Positions 18,380 through 26,770 of a stretch of 36,326 nt of DNA are shown in pieces. This DNA is from Deltaproteobacteria bacterium (GTDB lineage: Bacteria > Desulfobacterota > SM23-61). Every line of letters starts with the position of its first letter. The first letter of the stretch is position 1. The notes under the pieces were generated by a model that made no database searches, was not told the DNA's origin, and saw nothing but the letters and a program-made list of their open reading frames with translations. The DNA is taken from assembly GCA_016875165.1 (NCBI GenBank), contig VGSF01000049.1, positions 1 to 36,326 on the forward strand, read 5' to 3'. The position numbers were made by a program, and so were the translations under genes.

Positions 18380-18630
18380 AACACTTTAGTTCTTTGACGA
18401 AAGGTGTGTCACCAAGGCCAAGGAGTTCCAGGGCCCGGGGGCCAGACCGGCCCGCTTGGAATCATAAGGCGCTTATTTCTTCGCAGGTGGGGCGGGGAAA
18501 ACGCCCCCCGCCTCCTCCGGCGGAAACGGGCTTTTATCCTCGATGACAAGGGGAAACCCAACCGATGCTTCCGGCGCGTTCCGGCCTGGCCCCCGGGCCC
18601 AAACAGAGGCGTTGCCGCCATTTTTTCAAA
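18380..18630 (+). ncRNA. Candidate structured RNA element, copy 2 (251 bp)
   Basis: Same length as copy 1 and alignable without a gap. The long-range stem is 18432-18447 with 18584-18599. Compared with copy 1, T-A becomes C-G, T-A becomes A-T, and G-C becomes C-G, and one copy-1 mismatch is repaired while another appears. The plus-strand end is GGCGTTGCCGCC followed by ATTTTTT (18608-18626): a different hairpin in the terminator position. Here the element lies between two minus-strand genes, 28 bp upstream of the M16 start, so a plus-strand transcript would be free-standing and divergent from M16. I see no clear promoter in the few bases upstream of it. Confidence 0.55.
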
Positions 18631-18697
18631 ACTCTATACCGATACAAAAAATCAATGAATAATATAGCACAAGGCGCCTGCCAGCGGAAGGGTTTAT

Positions 18698-18732
18698 AAA
18701 AAAAATGCTGCGGTTCTACCGCATACGGCAGC
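18698..18732 (-). terminator. Rho-independent terminator after rlpA
   Basis: On the minus strand GCTGC (18728-18732) pairs with GCAGC (18707-18711), with an inner GCGGT/ACCGC stem, followed by A and a run of eight T (18705-18698). It lies about 10 bp past the rlpA stop and separates the ychF-EamA-rlpA unit from the M16 operon. Confidence 0.75.
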
Positions 18733-18740
18733 GCTTTTTA

Positions 18741-19415
18741 TTAGTCTTCCCGCACCACAAATCCCCAAAGATTATCTTTTCGCAATGTTTCAGAATAACG
18801 CCGGGCTTCTGCTTCTGAGCGGAAAGCCCCCAGGCGGACCCGGTAGAATCGTTTTACATTACTCTCCCATAGGACGACATTAACATGCGGATGCTTTTTC
18901 TTTAATTCCTCCTGAAAACGCAGGGCATTTTCTTTTTCCGTAAAAGCTCCCACCTGGATTGCATAAGTCCCCTTGAAGAGTAAGGATTCATCTACGGAAA
19001 AGCCTATGGCTTCGACAGATACTTTTGCGGTCCCTGTTACCAGGATTCCTATGGCCCGGGCGCCGCTTTTGGAAAGGTCGATGATGCGGCCCGGGATAAA
19101 AGGTCCCCGGTCGTTGATGCGAAACTCCGCCACCTTTCTGTTTTCCAGGTTTGTCACCCGGACACGGAGGTTGAAGGGTAAGGTTCGGTGGGCTGCCGTC
19201 ATGGCGTACATATCGTAGATTTCGCCGTTGGCAGTCCTGCGGCCGTGGTATTCTTCTCCATACCAGGAGGCCAGTCCTTCTTCCCGATAAAGCCGGATCT
19301 TTTCCCGATCGAAAGGCGCGTAGGGCAACTCTTTTTTAGAGGGGGCGCAACCGGTCAGAGCGATTATCAGTAAGAAGGCCAATTTCCAGAGGAAAATGTT
19401 ATTCTGGACCATCAT
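18741..19415 (-). CDS. rlpA: RlpA-family septal ring lipoprotein (lytic transglycosylase)
   Basis: A 224-residue lipoprotein. The signal ends in the lipobox LTGC with Cys23 as the lipidated residue. A double-psi beta-barrel RlpA domain (about 45-135) contains EGLASWYGEEYHGRRTANGE, NDRGPF and GRIIDLSKSGARAIG. A SPOR domain (about 148-222, TYAIQVGAFTEKENALRF and FYRVRLGAFRS) should bind denuded septal peptidoglycan. RlpA is an outer-membrane lipoprotein that cleaves naked glycan strands at division sites. The start overlaps the EamA stop by 4 bp. It is last in its operon. Confidence 0.94.
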   Translation of the reverse strand: MMVQNNIFLWKLAFLLIIALTGCAPSKKELPYAPFDREKIRLYREEGLASWYGEEYHGRRTANGEIYDMYAMTAAHRTLPFNLRVRVTNLENRKVAEFRINDRGPFIPGRIIDLSKSGARAIGILVTGTAKVSVEAIGFSVDESLLFKGTYAIQVGAFTEKENALRFQEELKKKHPHVNVVLWESNVKRFYRVRLGAFRSEAEARRYSETLRKDNLWGFVVRED

Positions 19416-20314
19416 AGTTTCCCCAATTTTCTTTCTTCCCGGGCTGAAAAATAAATGCCCAGAAGGACGAGGGTTCCTCCAAAAAGGAGCTTTTTAGTCA
19501 AGGGCTCTTTTAAAAGGAGAAAAGCCAGAATCGTGGCCCCGATTGGCTCCCCCAGGATCAATACGGCGACCAGGGTGGCTGAAAAAAATTTTAAGGCCCA
19601 GTTAAGGGTAGTATGACCGATTAGCTGCGGGAAGAGGGCCAGAAGAAAAAAAATAAGGTAAGTTTTGGGAGTATAGTTGAATAAAGAATTCCCGCTGATC
19701 AGGGCCAGGAAGATTAAAAGGATGGCAGCCACTCCGTAAACGAGGGTGATGTAGGCCATAAGTCCCATCTGCTGGCGAACGCGCCTTCCCACCAGAAGAT
19801 AACCGGTGGCCATGATGGCTCCTAACAGGGCGAGGAAATTTCCGTAAAGATTTTCTTTACCCTGGCCTAAGTCCCCCCAGGCGATGATTATGCCCCCCAG
19901 GACGGCTATTGATATGGAGAGAAAGAGGGTGGCAGAGATTTTTTCGCGCAAAAGAAAGGTGGATGCCAGGGCGACAAAGATAGGATTGGTGGTGACAAAG
20001 ATCACCGAACTGGCCACGGATGTATATTTCAGGGAGGTAATCCAGAGGGCAAAATGAAAACAGAGAAACACTCCGGCCAGGGTGGACGCTAATATTTCCT
20101 GCCGGCCCATCTGGCGGAATTCCCCGATAGTCCGGGGGAGGGTAAAAAGAAGGAGAAATAAAGTGGCCAGGCTAAGGCGGTAAGCGGCAATGACCAGAGG
20201 GGGAGCATCGCAAACCTTGATCAGGATGGCGGCGAAGGAAATGGCCGCCAGGCCAATAGGAAGGACAATCATGGCGCGCTTTGATGGTTGAAGAAAGGGT
20301 TTTTTTTCAGACAT
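19412..20314 (-). CDS. EamA/DMT family membrane transporter
   Basis: About 300 residues with ten hydrophobic segments in two EamA repeats, the drug/metabolite transporter fold. I choose ATG 20314 (MSEKKPFLQPSKRAM) rather than the longer open frame, because the extra 37 residues are read through the ychF 3' end and look like the other strand's gene in another frame. This gives an 8-bp overlap with ychF. Typical stretches are SVIFVTTNPIFVALAS and TTLNWALKFFSATLVAVLIL. An inner-membrane exporter of metabolites or amino acids; the substrate cannot be inferred. Confidence 0.9.
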   Translation of the reverse strand: MSEKKPFLQPSKRAMIVLPIGLAAISFAAILIKVCDAPPLVIAAYRLSLATLFLLLFTLPRTIGEFRQMGRQEILASTLAGVFLCFHFALWITSLKYTSVASSVIFVTTNPIFVALASTFLLREKISATLFLSISIAVLGGIIIAWGDLGQGKENLYGNFLALLGAIMATGYLLVGRRVRQQMGLMAYITLVYGVAAILLIFLALISGNSLFNYTPKTYLIFFLLALFPQLIGHTTLNWALKFFSATLVAVLILGEPIGATILAFLLLKEPLTKKLLFGGTLVLLGIYFSAREERKLGKL

Positions 20315-21398
20315 GGAAGCGAATGTGCAGGATGTCGCCATCCTGGATGATGTAATCTTTACCTTCCACCCGGATGAGTCCTTTTTCCCGGGCCAACGAC
20401 ATGGACCTGGTGTTGACAAATTCATCTAAGGAAATGACCTCAGCGCGGATAAACCCCCGCTCCATGTCCGTGTGGATCTTCCCGGCCGCCTGGGGGGCGC
20501 GAGTTCCGGCAGGGACAGTCCAGGCTCTGAGTTCCGGACCTACGGTGGTGTAGAAAGTTATCAGATTTAAGAGTCGGTAACCAACCCGGATAAGCTGATT
20601 CAGAGCCGACTCCGTAAGGCCCATCTCTTTCAAGAATTCAGCTTGTTCCTCCTCGGAAAGCTCGGCCATTTCAGCCTCCAGGTCGCCGCAGACGACCACC
20701 ACCTGGGCTTTCTCCGGGGCGGCCAGGGCCTCTACCTGGGAAACCCACCGGCGCTCCTTCAATTCTTTTTCGCTGACGTTAGCCACATAAAGAAGCGGCT
20801 TTCCCGTTAGCAATTCCAGGGAATGAATAATTTTCTGTCCCTCCTCGGGAAGAAGTAACCCTTTTGCAGGAAGGCCCCTGGAGAGGCACGTCTGAACTTC
20901 CTTGAGGAAAGGTATTTCCGCTGAGGATTTTTTATCCCCGACTTTAGCCTGGTGAGTGGCTTTACTAATGCGTTTCTCCACGGTTTGCAGGTCGGCCAGG
21001 ATGAGTTCCGTCTGGACGATTTCAATATCCCGGCGTGGGTCTACCGAGCCGTAAACATGCACCACATTTTCAGCTTCGAAGCAGCGGACGACATGGGCCA
21101 CGGCATCAACGTTGCGAATATTGCCCAGGAACTGGTTACCCAGCCCTTCTCCCCGGCTGGCCCCTTTGACCAGCCCGGCAATATCCCAGAATTCTAAAGT
21201 CGTGGGGGTTACTTTCTCGGGGCGGAGAATTTTGGCCAGCTTTTGCAATCGATCATCGGGAACCGGGACAATACCCTGATTGGAATTGATGGTGCAAAAC
21301 GGATAATTGGCCACTTCTGCCCTGGCCGAGCCGAGAGCGTTGAATATAGTTGACTTTCCGGCATTTGGCAGCCCGATGATCCCGCAGGTAAAACCCAA
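20307..21398 (-). CDS. ychF: Redox-regulated ATPase YchF (OBG family)
   Basis: A 363-residue P-loop protein: G1 GLPNAGKST at 9-17, G3 DIAGLVKGASRGEGLGNQFL near 73, the NVSE motif replacing the usual NKxD (YchF/OLA1 prefers ATP), and a C-terminal TGS domain (about 280-363). YchF binds ribosomes and responds to oxidative stress. The start is TTG at 21396-21398, with an AGAGG site about 7 nt upstream; the protein begins exactly at the expected (M)GFTCGIIG. First gene of the ychF-EamA-rlpA operon. Confidence 0.96.
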   Translation of the reverse strand: MGFTCGIIGLPNAGKSTIFNALGSARAEVANYPFCTINSNQGIVPVPDDRLQKLAKILRPEKVTPTTLEFWDIAGLVKGASRGEGLGNQFLGNIRNVDAVAHVVRCFEAENVVHVYGSVDPRRDIEIVQTELILADLQTVEKRISKATHQAKVGDKKSSAEIPFLKEVQTCLSRGLPAKGLLLPEEGQKIIHSLELLTGKPLLYVANVSEKELKERRWVSQVEALAAPEKAQVVVVCGDLEAEMAELSEEEQAEFLKEMGLTESALNQLIRVGYRLLNLITFYTTVGPELRAWTVPAGTRAPQAAGKIHTDMERGFIRAEVISLDEFVNTRSMSLAREKGLIRVEGKDYIIQDGDILHIRFHV

Positions 21399-21829
21399 AT
21401 CCAGCCTCTTTTGCAGAAATCATTTCTAATGGCGCAAATTATAATGGAAAAAAAGGGGAGAAGCAAGCGAATCCCAATGGCTTTATTGACTGCTCGCGAG
21501 TGTGGTTTTCCCTGATTGCCGCGGCCCCAGAAGCGCAACTGCCGGAAAATTTTTCAAGCGGGAGATTATCAAGGCCCATAGATGACGCTTAATCATATTT
21601 GCATTATAGAAGTATATTTCTAATTTGCAAGAAAAAAATCAAAGGGATCTCCCATGCCGATGGGAAGAAGAGGAAGGATGGCGACAGAGGCAGCCGTTAG
21701 AAGGAAATCCGGGACACAACGTCTCCTAATTCAGGGATAGCAGGGGTTTTGCCAAAGAGGTAGAAACTTTGGAACAGAACCTGATTCGAGGGAAACGACA
21801 TAAATACTTATGCCCATTTATGACCCCAT
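21399..21829. other. Intergenic region with decayed coding fragments and a dyad
   Basis: No intact gene. At about 21603-21634 TTGCATTATAGAA and TTCTAATTTGCAA form an imperfect inverted repeat that could be an operator for the ychF operon or a remnant. A plus-strand open stretch at about 21655-21740 (MPMGRRGRMATEAAVRRKSG) and another at about 21750-21830 (AKEVETLEQNLIRGKRHKYL) look like short broken coding pieces that I cannot identify. Confidence 0.3.
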
Positions 21830-22183
21830 TTACAAATTTTTACAAATTAGTTTCGCAGCGTTGGCTATCCTTTTTGCCTTCGAATCTGTAATTTTGCCAT
21901 AGACAATTGCATGCGCATAATTGCATGGGACAGGAGCGTGAAATACTTCTAACTTCTCTTTTCGGAAAATCCCCGCGATCAACCCTCCGAGTCCATGTCT
22001 TGGATATCCCTGCAAAACCTTTCCAGGAGTCGTCAGTCTTGCAATGCTTAACGATAAGTCGGGAGTCTTTTGTTTAAAAGCCGCAGAGCTTATTTTCCCG
22101 CATTTTATCTGGTCAGGATGGATTCTTCTATAAAGCTCATCTTCATCCTTAATCTCTTCGTATCCTTTGATTTGCGGCAGCAT
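21830..22183 (-). CDS. Unknown 117-aa protein, third gene of the accessory cassette
   Basis: I do not recognise a named domain. The sequence has ELYRRIHPDQIKCGKISSAAFKQKTPDLSLSIARLT split over residues 16-51, then a GLGGLIAGIFRKEKLEVFHAP stretch and a NYAHAIVYGK motif near 96. An R-R-(I/V)-x-P start with an SSAAF motif and a C-terminal P-x-(N)-x-AHA-(I/V) motif is a pattern I associate with small uncharacterised proteins in accessory loci; this is recollection, not a search result. The ATG at 22183 is 5 bp after the previous gene, so the two are co-transcribed. Base composition is AT-richer than the housekeeping neighbours. Function unknown. Confidence 0.65.
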   Translation of the reverse strand: MLPQIKGYEEIKDEDELYRRIHPDQIKCGKISSAAFKQKTPDLSLSIARLTTPGKVLQGYPRHGLGGLIAGIFRKEKLEVFHAPVPCNYAHAIVYGKITDSKAKRIANAAKLICKNL

Positions 22184-22188
22184 TGCAC

Positions 22189-22920
22189 CTATTCATTCTT
22201 CCAAAGCCATAGCAGATAATGCACTATTTCCGCAGGAGAATCGATTATGTCTTCTTGGTAATCTTGTTCTTTCTTCGAACCTCTGAGCAAAACTATTTTT
22301 TCCTCTGCTGGAGGAGCCACTCTTGCCTCAAGCTCTTTATTGTTATTTTCCCATTCCAATTGAATGCTCCCGTCTGCACAAGGAGCAATAAATGGAATGA
22401 GTGGTTCATAGCCCATTTGATCCTGTACCTCATAGGCCTCAATTAATACTTCAAGAGCCCTCGCGATCGTTCTCAGCGGAACTTGAATCGCCCCATATGA
22501 ATCCCAATTGCTTGGGAGTTGCATTATTCTTTTAATCTTTGCCCATACCCGGTTTAAATATTCTTGAAGCGAAGGAACTTTCGGCAACTCCCATGTTGCG
22601 GCGACCCAGTTGTTTTCCCCTGTTGCATGCGCGGGAATAGCCTTCAGACCCGTTAACGCATCATGCGAAATAACATAGGCATGAGTATAATTAGTTTTAT
22701 TTATTAGCTGCAACCCAAAATTCTCTAATTTGAATGAGTGAACGCTGGCCTTGCTGGAAAAAGCACCCACGTCGAGTGTTTTTAAAATCGATAAGTGTCG
22801 TTTAGCTGATTTTCCAGACAAAACTCTGGTATGGAGAGTCACGTCATCAATAAAATCTTCTGGCCATTTTTGTGCAACTGATGATACTTTTCCAGCTTCA
22901 AAAAAAAGAGTTTGTTTCAT
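22189..22920 (-). CDS. Unknown 243-aa protein with LPxNWDSYGA motif, second gene of the cassette
   Basis: Residues 120-215 form the recognisable part: IMQLPSNWDSYGAIQV at 132-147, an alpha-helical stretch (ARALEVLIEAYE), then IAPCADGSIQLEW at 178-190 and a charged beta region. The W-D-S-Y-G-A motif followed by a P-x-x-(D)-G-(G/S)-(I)-Q-L-E-W motif recurs in uncharacterised bacterial proteins. The N-terminal 110 residues show nothing I recognise. The start has a strong GGGAGG site inside the end of the upstream gene (1-bp gap). No membrane segments or signal; probably cytosolic. Function unknown. Confidence 0.7.
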   Translation of the reverse strand: MKQTLFFEAGKVSSVAQKWPEDFIDDVTLHTRVLSGKSAKRHLSILKTLDVGAFSSKASVHSFKLENFGLQLINKTNYTHAYVISHDALTGLKAIPAHATGENNWVAATWELPKVPSLQEYLNRVWAKIKRIMQLPSNWDSYGAIQVPLRTIARALEVLIEAYEVQDQMGYEPLIPFIAPCADGSIQLEWENNNKELEARVAPPAEEKIVLLRGSKKEQDYQEDIIDSPAEIVHYLLWLWKNE

Positions 22921-22921
22921 A

Positions 22922-23629
22922 TTATTTCCCTCCCGGAAAATACAAAGAAAGGATCGAATTAAATTCCTCGTTTACTAGCCGGAAAAAGTCTCTAATTTCT
23001 CCGTCGGAAAACTCTTTCATTTCCATTTCTTCTGCGGCCGTATTTATATCCTGTTCAACAAGTATAATTGATTTGTCTGGCTTTGCAATCCCAGTCTTAC
23101 AGCGTACCCAACTGTTCACATTGAAACGATTAACGAAGGAATATCTCTTATGAGCATGAATTTCAAAACTTTCTGGACGATTAAATGGTGCAGTTAGCCA
23201 ATTTTCTTTGCAAAAATGCTCTGCCAAAAATAGCCCTGGATTCGGACTTCTCAAGGATCTATTTAAAACCGCTGCTATTCTTCCAACTTTCCCGCTAACG
23301 ATGTTTACATAATTACATAAAACATCAGCCGCAAAGTGAAGATAATCTTCCAAAATGATTGTATCCGTCTCGTTCTGTCTTAACCAGAACAAATTGGCTC
23401 TTTTGGGAGCAAGTTCGAGTTTCTTATGCATGCTCGAACTTTGTAAGATGATCCTTGGAACTTCTGAGGGGACATCTGGTGGAAGTGGTAAACTTATCGG
23501 AGGAGAATCGAAAATATTGCCCCATTTTTCCAAAGCAGAAGCCAATAATCTCGAACTAGCAAAGGACAGGCCCGGTGTAAATATAGTTGTTTGGATAGTC
23601 TCGATTTCAAAATCTTTGATGGTAGGCAT
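22922..23629 (-). CDS. Unknown ~235-aa protein, first gene of the cassette (faintly TIGR04255-like)
   Basis: I place the start at ATG 23629 (MPTIKDFEIET) because AAGGAA lies 7 nt upstream; an upstream in-frame ATG at 23659 has no ribosome site. The protein is soluble. A central KRANLFWLRQ segment and a C-terminal IILVEQDINT...DFFRLVNEEFNSILSLYF pattern faintly resemble the sporadically distributed TIGR04255 family. That resemblance is weak and needs a profile search. It is followed with 1-bp spacing by the WDSYGA gene, so the three genes form one operon. AT-rich DNA and repeats lie upstream, consistent with acquisition by transfer. Confidence 0.65.
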   Translation of the reverse strand: MPTIKDFEIETIQTTIFTPGLSFASSRLLASALEKWGNIFDSPPISLPLPPDVPSEVPRIILQSSSMHKKLELAPKRANLFWLRQNETDTIILEDYLHFAADVLCNYVNIVSGKVGRIAAVLNRSLRSPNPGLFLAEHFCKENWLTAPFNRPESFEIHAHKRYSFVNRFNVNSWVRCKTGIAKPDKSIILVEQDINTAAEEMEMKEFSDGEIRDFFRLVNEEFNSILSLYFPGGK

Positions 23630-23659
23630 ATCTAAGTTCCTTGGAATTTGACCGAACAT

Positions 23660-23999
23660 TTACTAACTATATGAAATACATAACTAATCAAAAAAGTCCT
23701 CTACAATCCAGATTGCATTTTAATTAAAACAAAAAATTAAGTCAAGCAGCAAAAGCAAATTTTTCTTCTTCCTCTTCGATATCATTCTCGGCATTTCCAG
23801 ATTTCTACTTGAGATGTTTACTTGCAATGGAAATATCATAAACTAAAAAATTCAGGAAGAACTCAATAAAAACGGATTTGGAGTTTTCAATTTCCTTCGG
23901 TAATTTCCTATCATTGCAAACTGTCTTTTTAAGGCTCAGAATTCAGAATTGCAGAATCCAGAAAAACCTGCCAGACCGGACCACCAAAAGAAAACCCAC
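23660..23999. other. AT-rich non-coding stretch upstream of the accessory cassette
   Basis: No gene is visible. The DNA is AT-rich up to about 23900 and then has CAGAATTCAGAATTGCAGAATCCAG-type degenerate repeats at about 23938-23962 (quoted here only in outline). It probably contains the cassette promoter, but no convincing -35/-10 pair stands out. Confidence 0.3.
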
Positions 24000-24401
24000 G
24001 GGGCGAAGCGGTACCGGACACCTTTTATTTTCTCGGAATTTTGGTTGGATTGTATGAAATCGGAGAGGGGATGTCAAGGTGGTTGCTGATCAGGCATTTT
24101 TTGAACCGCCTTTGAACAATCTTTGATGTGGGGAAGGGGTCATGAAGGGGTCAAGTCTGTTCTTGATTCTTAAAAAAGACTTGTGATAGAAATTTTGGCA
24201 GGGGCGAAGCGGTACCGGACACCTTTTATTTTCTCGGAATTTTGGTTGGATTGTATGAAATCGGAGAGGGGATGTCAAGGTGGTTGCTGATCAGGCATTT
24301 TTTGAACCGCCTTTGAACAATCTTTGATGTGGGGAAGGGGTCATGAAGGGGTCAAGTCTGTTCTTGATTCTTAAAAAAGACTTGTGATAGAAATTTTGGC
24401 A
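24000..24401. repeat. Perfect 201-bp tandem duplication
   Basis: The unit at 24000-24200 is followed at once by an identical unit at 24201-24401 (both begin GGGGCGAAGCGGTACCGGAC and end AAATTTTGGCA). I found no mismatch on reading. The last 50 bp (GTCAAGTCTGTTCTTGATTC onward) recur in diverged form at 31440-31505. The sequence is non-coding. Exact identity implies recent duplication, or an assembly artefact. Confidence 0.85.
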
Positions 24402-24412
24402 TGTCTAAGTGC

Positions 24413-24487
24413 ATTGTATAGGAAATTCCTTTTTTCAACTTTAATCCGCCTCAGGCGGATCGCTTTAGACACTTGACCCTTATCCTT
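24413..24487. repeat. Dispersed repeat starting ATTGTATAGGAAATTCC, copy 1
   Basis: About 75 bp (ATTGTATAGGAAATTCC, T-run, CAACTT, CGCC..GGATC, CTTTAGAC..TTGAC) is shared with 31767-31843; its first 22 bp also appear at 35039-35060. Non-coding. Confidence 0.6.
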
Positions 24488-24911
24488 TATTTTTTCGCTT
24501 GACTATATTTTATCGTTTTTCTAAAATACACCCACTCTAATATATTCCCAAAATATTAATAAGTCTAAATCGTTTGCTGTTGACTTCAACCATTCGTGCC
24601 GCCCTATATTTGTGGAGGTGTGTGTTGGTCAATTTCATAGAAAACCGGGTTGCCGAAAAGATGGTCCGGCTTTTTTATTTTGGACCGGCAATGCCTACTT
24701 ATCCGGCTAATAACCCAGGCGGCGATCAGGCCATGAGAAAATTTCCACTCCATGGACTGATAGACAATCCCAATATTCATTATTCGGCAAACCCATCCTT
24801 TAATCACCTCACCATCAAGACAGCAGTAAATAATTTGCAAGACTTATCAGAAAGATTGATTCACAATCCAAGGCCTGACGCCATCTTCCTCTTGAGGAAA
24901 GGATTGCCATT
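24488..24911. other. Long leader region upstream of livH
   Basis: About 420 bp without a credible gene. A possible promoter is TTGACT (24580-24585) with TATATT (24605-24610), but the 19-bp spacing is poor. A dyad GGTCC...GGACC around a T-rich loop lies at about 24662-24685. If that promoter is used, the livH transcript has a leader of about 300 nt, long enough for regulation. No known riboswitch is recognised. Confidence 0.3.
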
Positions 24912-25784
24912 ATGGAATTGACGATGTCCACCTTATTAATCTACGCCCTTCACGGCCTGGTGTATGGAATGCTCTTATTCTTAGTTGCTTCAGGCTTGAC
25001 CCTGGTTTTTGGAATGATGGACGTGCTCAACATTGCCCATGCCGCCTTCTACATGCTGGGAGCCTACTTCGGCTACACGGTGGTCCTTGCGACCGGAAAC
25101 TTCTGGCTGGCGCTCATCGCAGCTCCCATTGCCGTAGGCCTTCTGGGAGCCCTGGTGGAACGGTATTTCCTGAAAAAGGTCCACATTCATGGCCATGCCT
25201 TTGAACTCCTCATCACCTTTGGGGTTTTCTTTGTCATCGGGGAGGTGGTGAAATGGGTTTGGGGAAATTTCCCCCGGCCCATGGATGTTCCTTCCGCCCT
25301 TGCCGGATCCATCAAATTCATTGGCCTCACCTATCCTTTCTACCGCTTTTTTATCCTGTTTTTTGCCTTGCTGGTCCTGGCCGTCCTGGCTTATGTGTTT
25401 TTTAAGACCCGCCTGGGCATGACCATCAGGGCTGCCGTATCCGATACCCAGATGCTCAGCGCCCTGGGGATAAACGTTCCCAGGCTTTTTCTCTATGTAT
25501 TTTCCGGCGGCGCCGCGTTAGCCGGCCTGGCGGGAGTAGTTGCGGCTCCCTTCTTGAGCACTTATCCGGGGATGGGACTTGATATGATGGTGGATATCTT
25601 CGTGGTGGTGGTGATAGGAGGATTCGGGAGTATCATGGGGGCCTTTTTGGCCTCCCTGATGATCGGAGAGCTTCAATCGTTTGGCATCCTTTTTATCCCC
25701 CAGCTTGCCCTGGTATTTCAATTCCTTTTGATGGCCCTCGTGCTCATTAGCAGGCCCACGGGCCTTTTTGGTGAAAAGGTATGA
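24912..25784 (+). CDS. livH: Branched-chain amino acid-type ABC transporter permease LivH
   Basis: A 290-residue inner-membrane permease with about eight hydrophobic segments. Family marks are GLTLVFGMMDVLNIAHAAFY near residue 27 and AVSDTQMLSALGINVPRLF in the cytoplasmic loop that contacts the ATPase, followed by VIGGFGSIMGAFLASLMIGE. The gene follows GAGGAAAGGA. It begins a livHMGFK operon and overlaps livM by 4 bp (ATGA). In related anaerobes such systems often carry aromatic or organic acids rather than amino acids. Confidence 0.94.
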   Translation: MELTMSTLLIYALHGLVYGMLLFLVASGLTLVFGMMDVLNIAHAAFYMLGAYFGYTVVLATGNFWLALIAAPIAVGLLGALVERYFLKKVHIHGHAFELLITFGVFFVIGEVVKWVWGNFPRPMDVPSALAGSIKFIGLTYPFYRFFILFFALLVLAVLAYVFFKTRLGMTIRAAVSDTQMLSALGINVPRLFLYVFSGGAALAGLAGVVAAPFLSTYPGMGLDMMVDIFVVVVIGGFGSIMGAFLASLMIGELQSFGILFIPQLALVFQFLLMALVLISRPTGLFGEKV

Positions 25785-26758
25785 GAAACTCAACTCCTCT
25801 GCGAATCGTCATCGGTATAGCAGTAATCGTTCTCCTTCTTTTCGCCCCCCGGGTCTTGACCATCGTCCAAATCAGGATGGCGAACGAGATCGCCTATTTT
25901 GCCCTTTTCGCGGTCAGTTACAATTTCCTGTTCGGCTATGCCGGCCTCCTTTCCTTCGGCCATGCCAGTTATTTCGGGCTGGGCGCTTATACCACCGCCC
26001 TTTCTTTAAAACACGTCGCCGGCATGCCTCTCCTGGCATCGATCGCCTTGGGAGGGCTCGTTGGGGCCGCCGGCGGAGCGATCATTGGTTTTTTTTGCGT
26101 ACGGCGGAAGGGCGCCTATTTTGCCCTGCTGACTTTAGCGTTTAATCAATTCCTCTGGGCCACCGCCTGGAAATGGCACAAGGTCACCGGCGGCGAAGAT
26201 GGAATCGGAAAATTTGTTCCCAAGAGTCCTCTAAACTTAGGGATCGCGACCCTCGACCACAACCAGGTGGAAGGGATGTATTACCTTACCCTAACCGTTG
26301 TTCTCCTCTGTCTTGCCGCCGGATGGTACCTTACGAAAACGCCTTTTGGCAACACCATAAAAGCTATCAAGGTGAACGAAGAACGAGCTGATTTTCTCGG
26401 GTATCAAGTGAACCGCTCGAAGCTCCTCATATTTACCATTGCTGCCTTCTTCGCCGCCATTGCCGGAAGCCTCTTTGCCCTGTTCCAGGACTTTGTCGCC
26501 ACGAGCTCCATTGACCTGGGCATGTCCACCCAGGTCCTTTTTATGGCCTTCCTCGGGGGCACGGGATCTTTTTTCGGGCCCATCTTGGGGGCGGTCATTT
26601 ATGTTTATTTTACGGACTGGGTCAGCAGCTTAACCAACCGCTGGGAGTTTATTTTGGGAGTCCTCTTTATCCTCCTGGTTCTCTACTTCCACCGAGGATT
26701 TATTGGCCTGATTCCCACGAAGGTAAAGGCCATCTTCGTCACCCAGAAAGGTTCGTGA
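25781..26758 (+). CDS. livM: Branched-chain amino acid-type ABC transporter permease LivM
   Basis: A 325-residue second permease with LivM marks: NFLFGYAGLLSFGHASYFGLG near residue 48 (split), AIKVNEERADFLGYQVNR near 195 (the EAA-like loop), and AFLGGTGSFFGPILGA near 255. It pairs with LivH in the inner membrane. Translation is probably coupled to livH through the ATGA overlap. Confidence 0.94.
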   Translation: MRNSTPLRIVIGIAVIVLLLFAPRVLTIVQIRMANEIAYFALFAVSYNFLFGYAGLLSFGHASYFGLGAYTTALSLKHVAGMPLLASIALGGLVGAAGGAIIGFFCVRRKGAYFALLTLAFNQFLWATAWKWHKVTGGEDGIGKFVPKSPLNLGIATLDHNQVEGMYYLTLTVVLLCLAAGWYLTKTPFGNTIKAIKVNEERADFLGYQVNRSKLLIFTIAAFFAAIAGSLFALFQDFVATSSIDLGMSTQVLFMAFLGGTGSFFGPILGAVIYVYFTDWVSSLTNRWEFILGVLFILLVLYFHRGFIGLIPTKVKAIFVTQKGS

Positions 26759-26770
26759 AGGAAATAAATT

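Noticed and set aside
19412..20425. Longer form of the EamA gene starting at 20425.
   Set aside because: The extra 37 residues are the ychF 3' end read in another frame; ATG 20314 gives the normal family start.
24574..24921. 115-codon frame upstream of livH.
   Set aside because: No ribosome site, no recognisable pattern, and it overlaps the livH start; more likely leader DNA.
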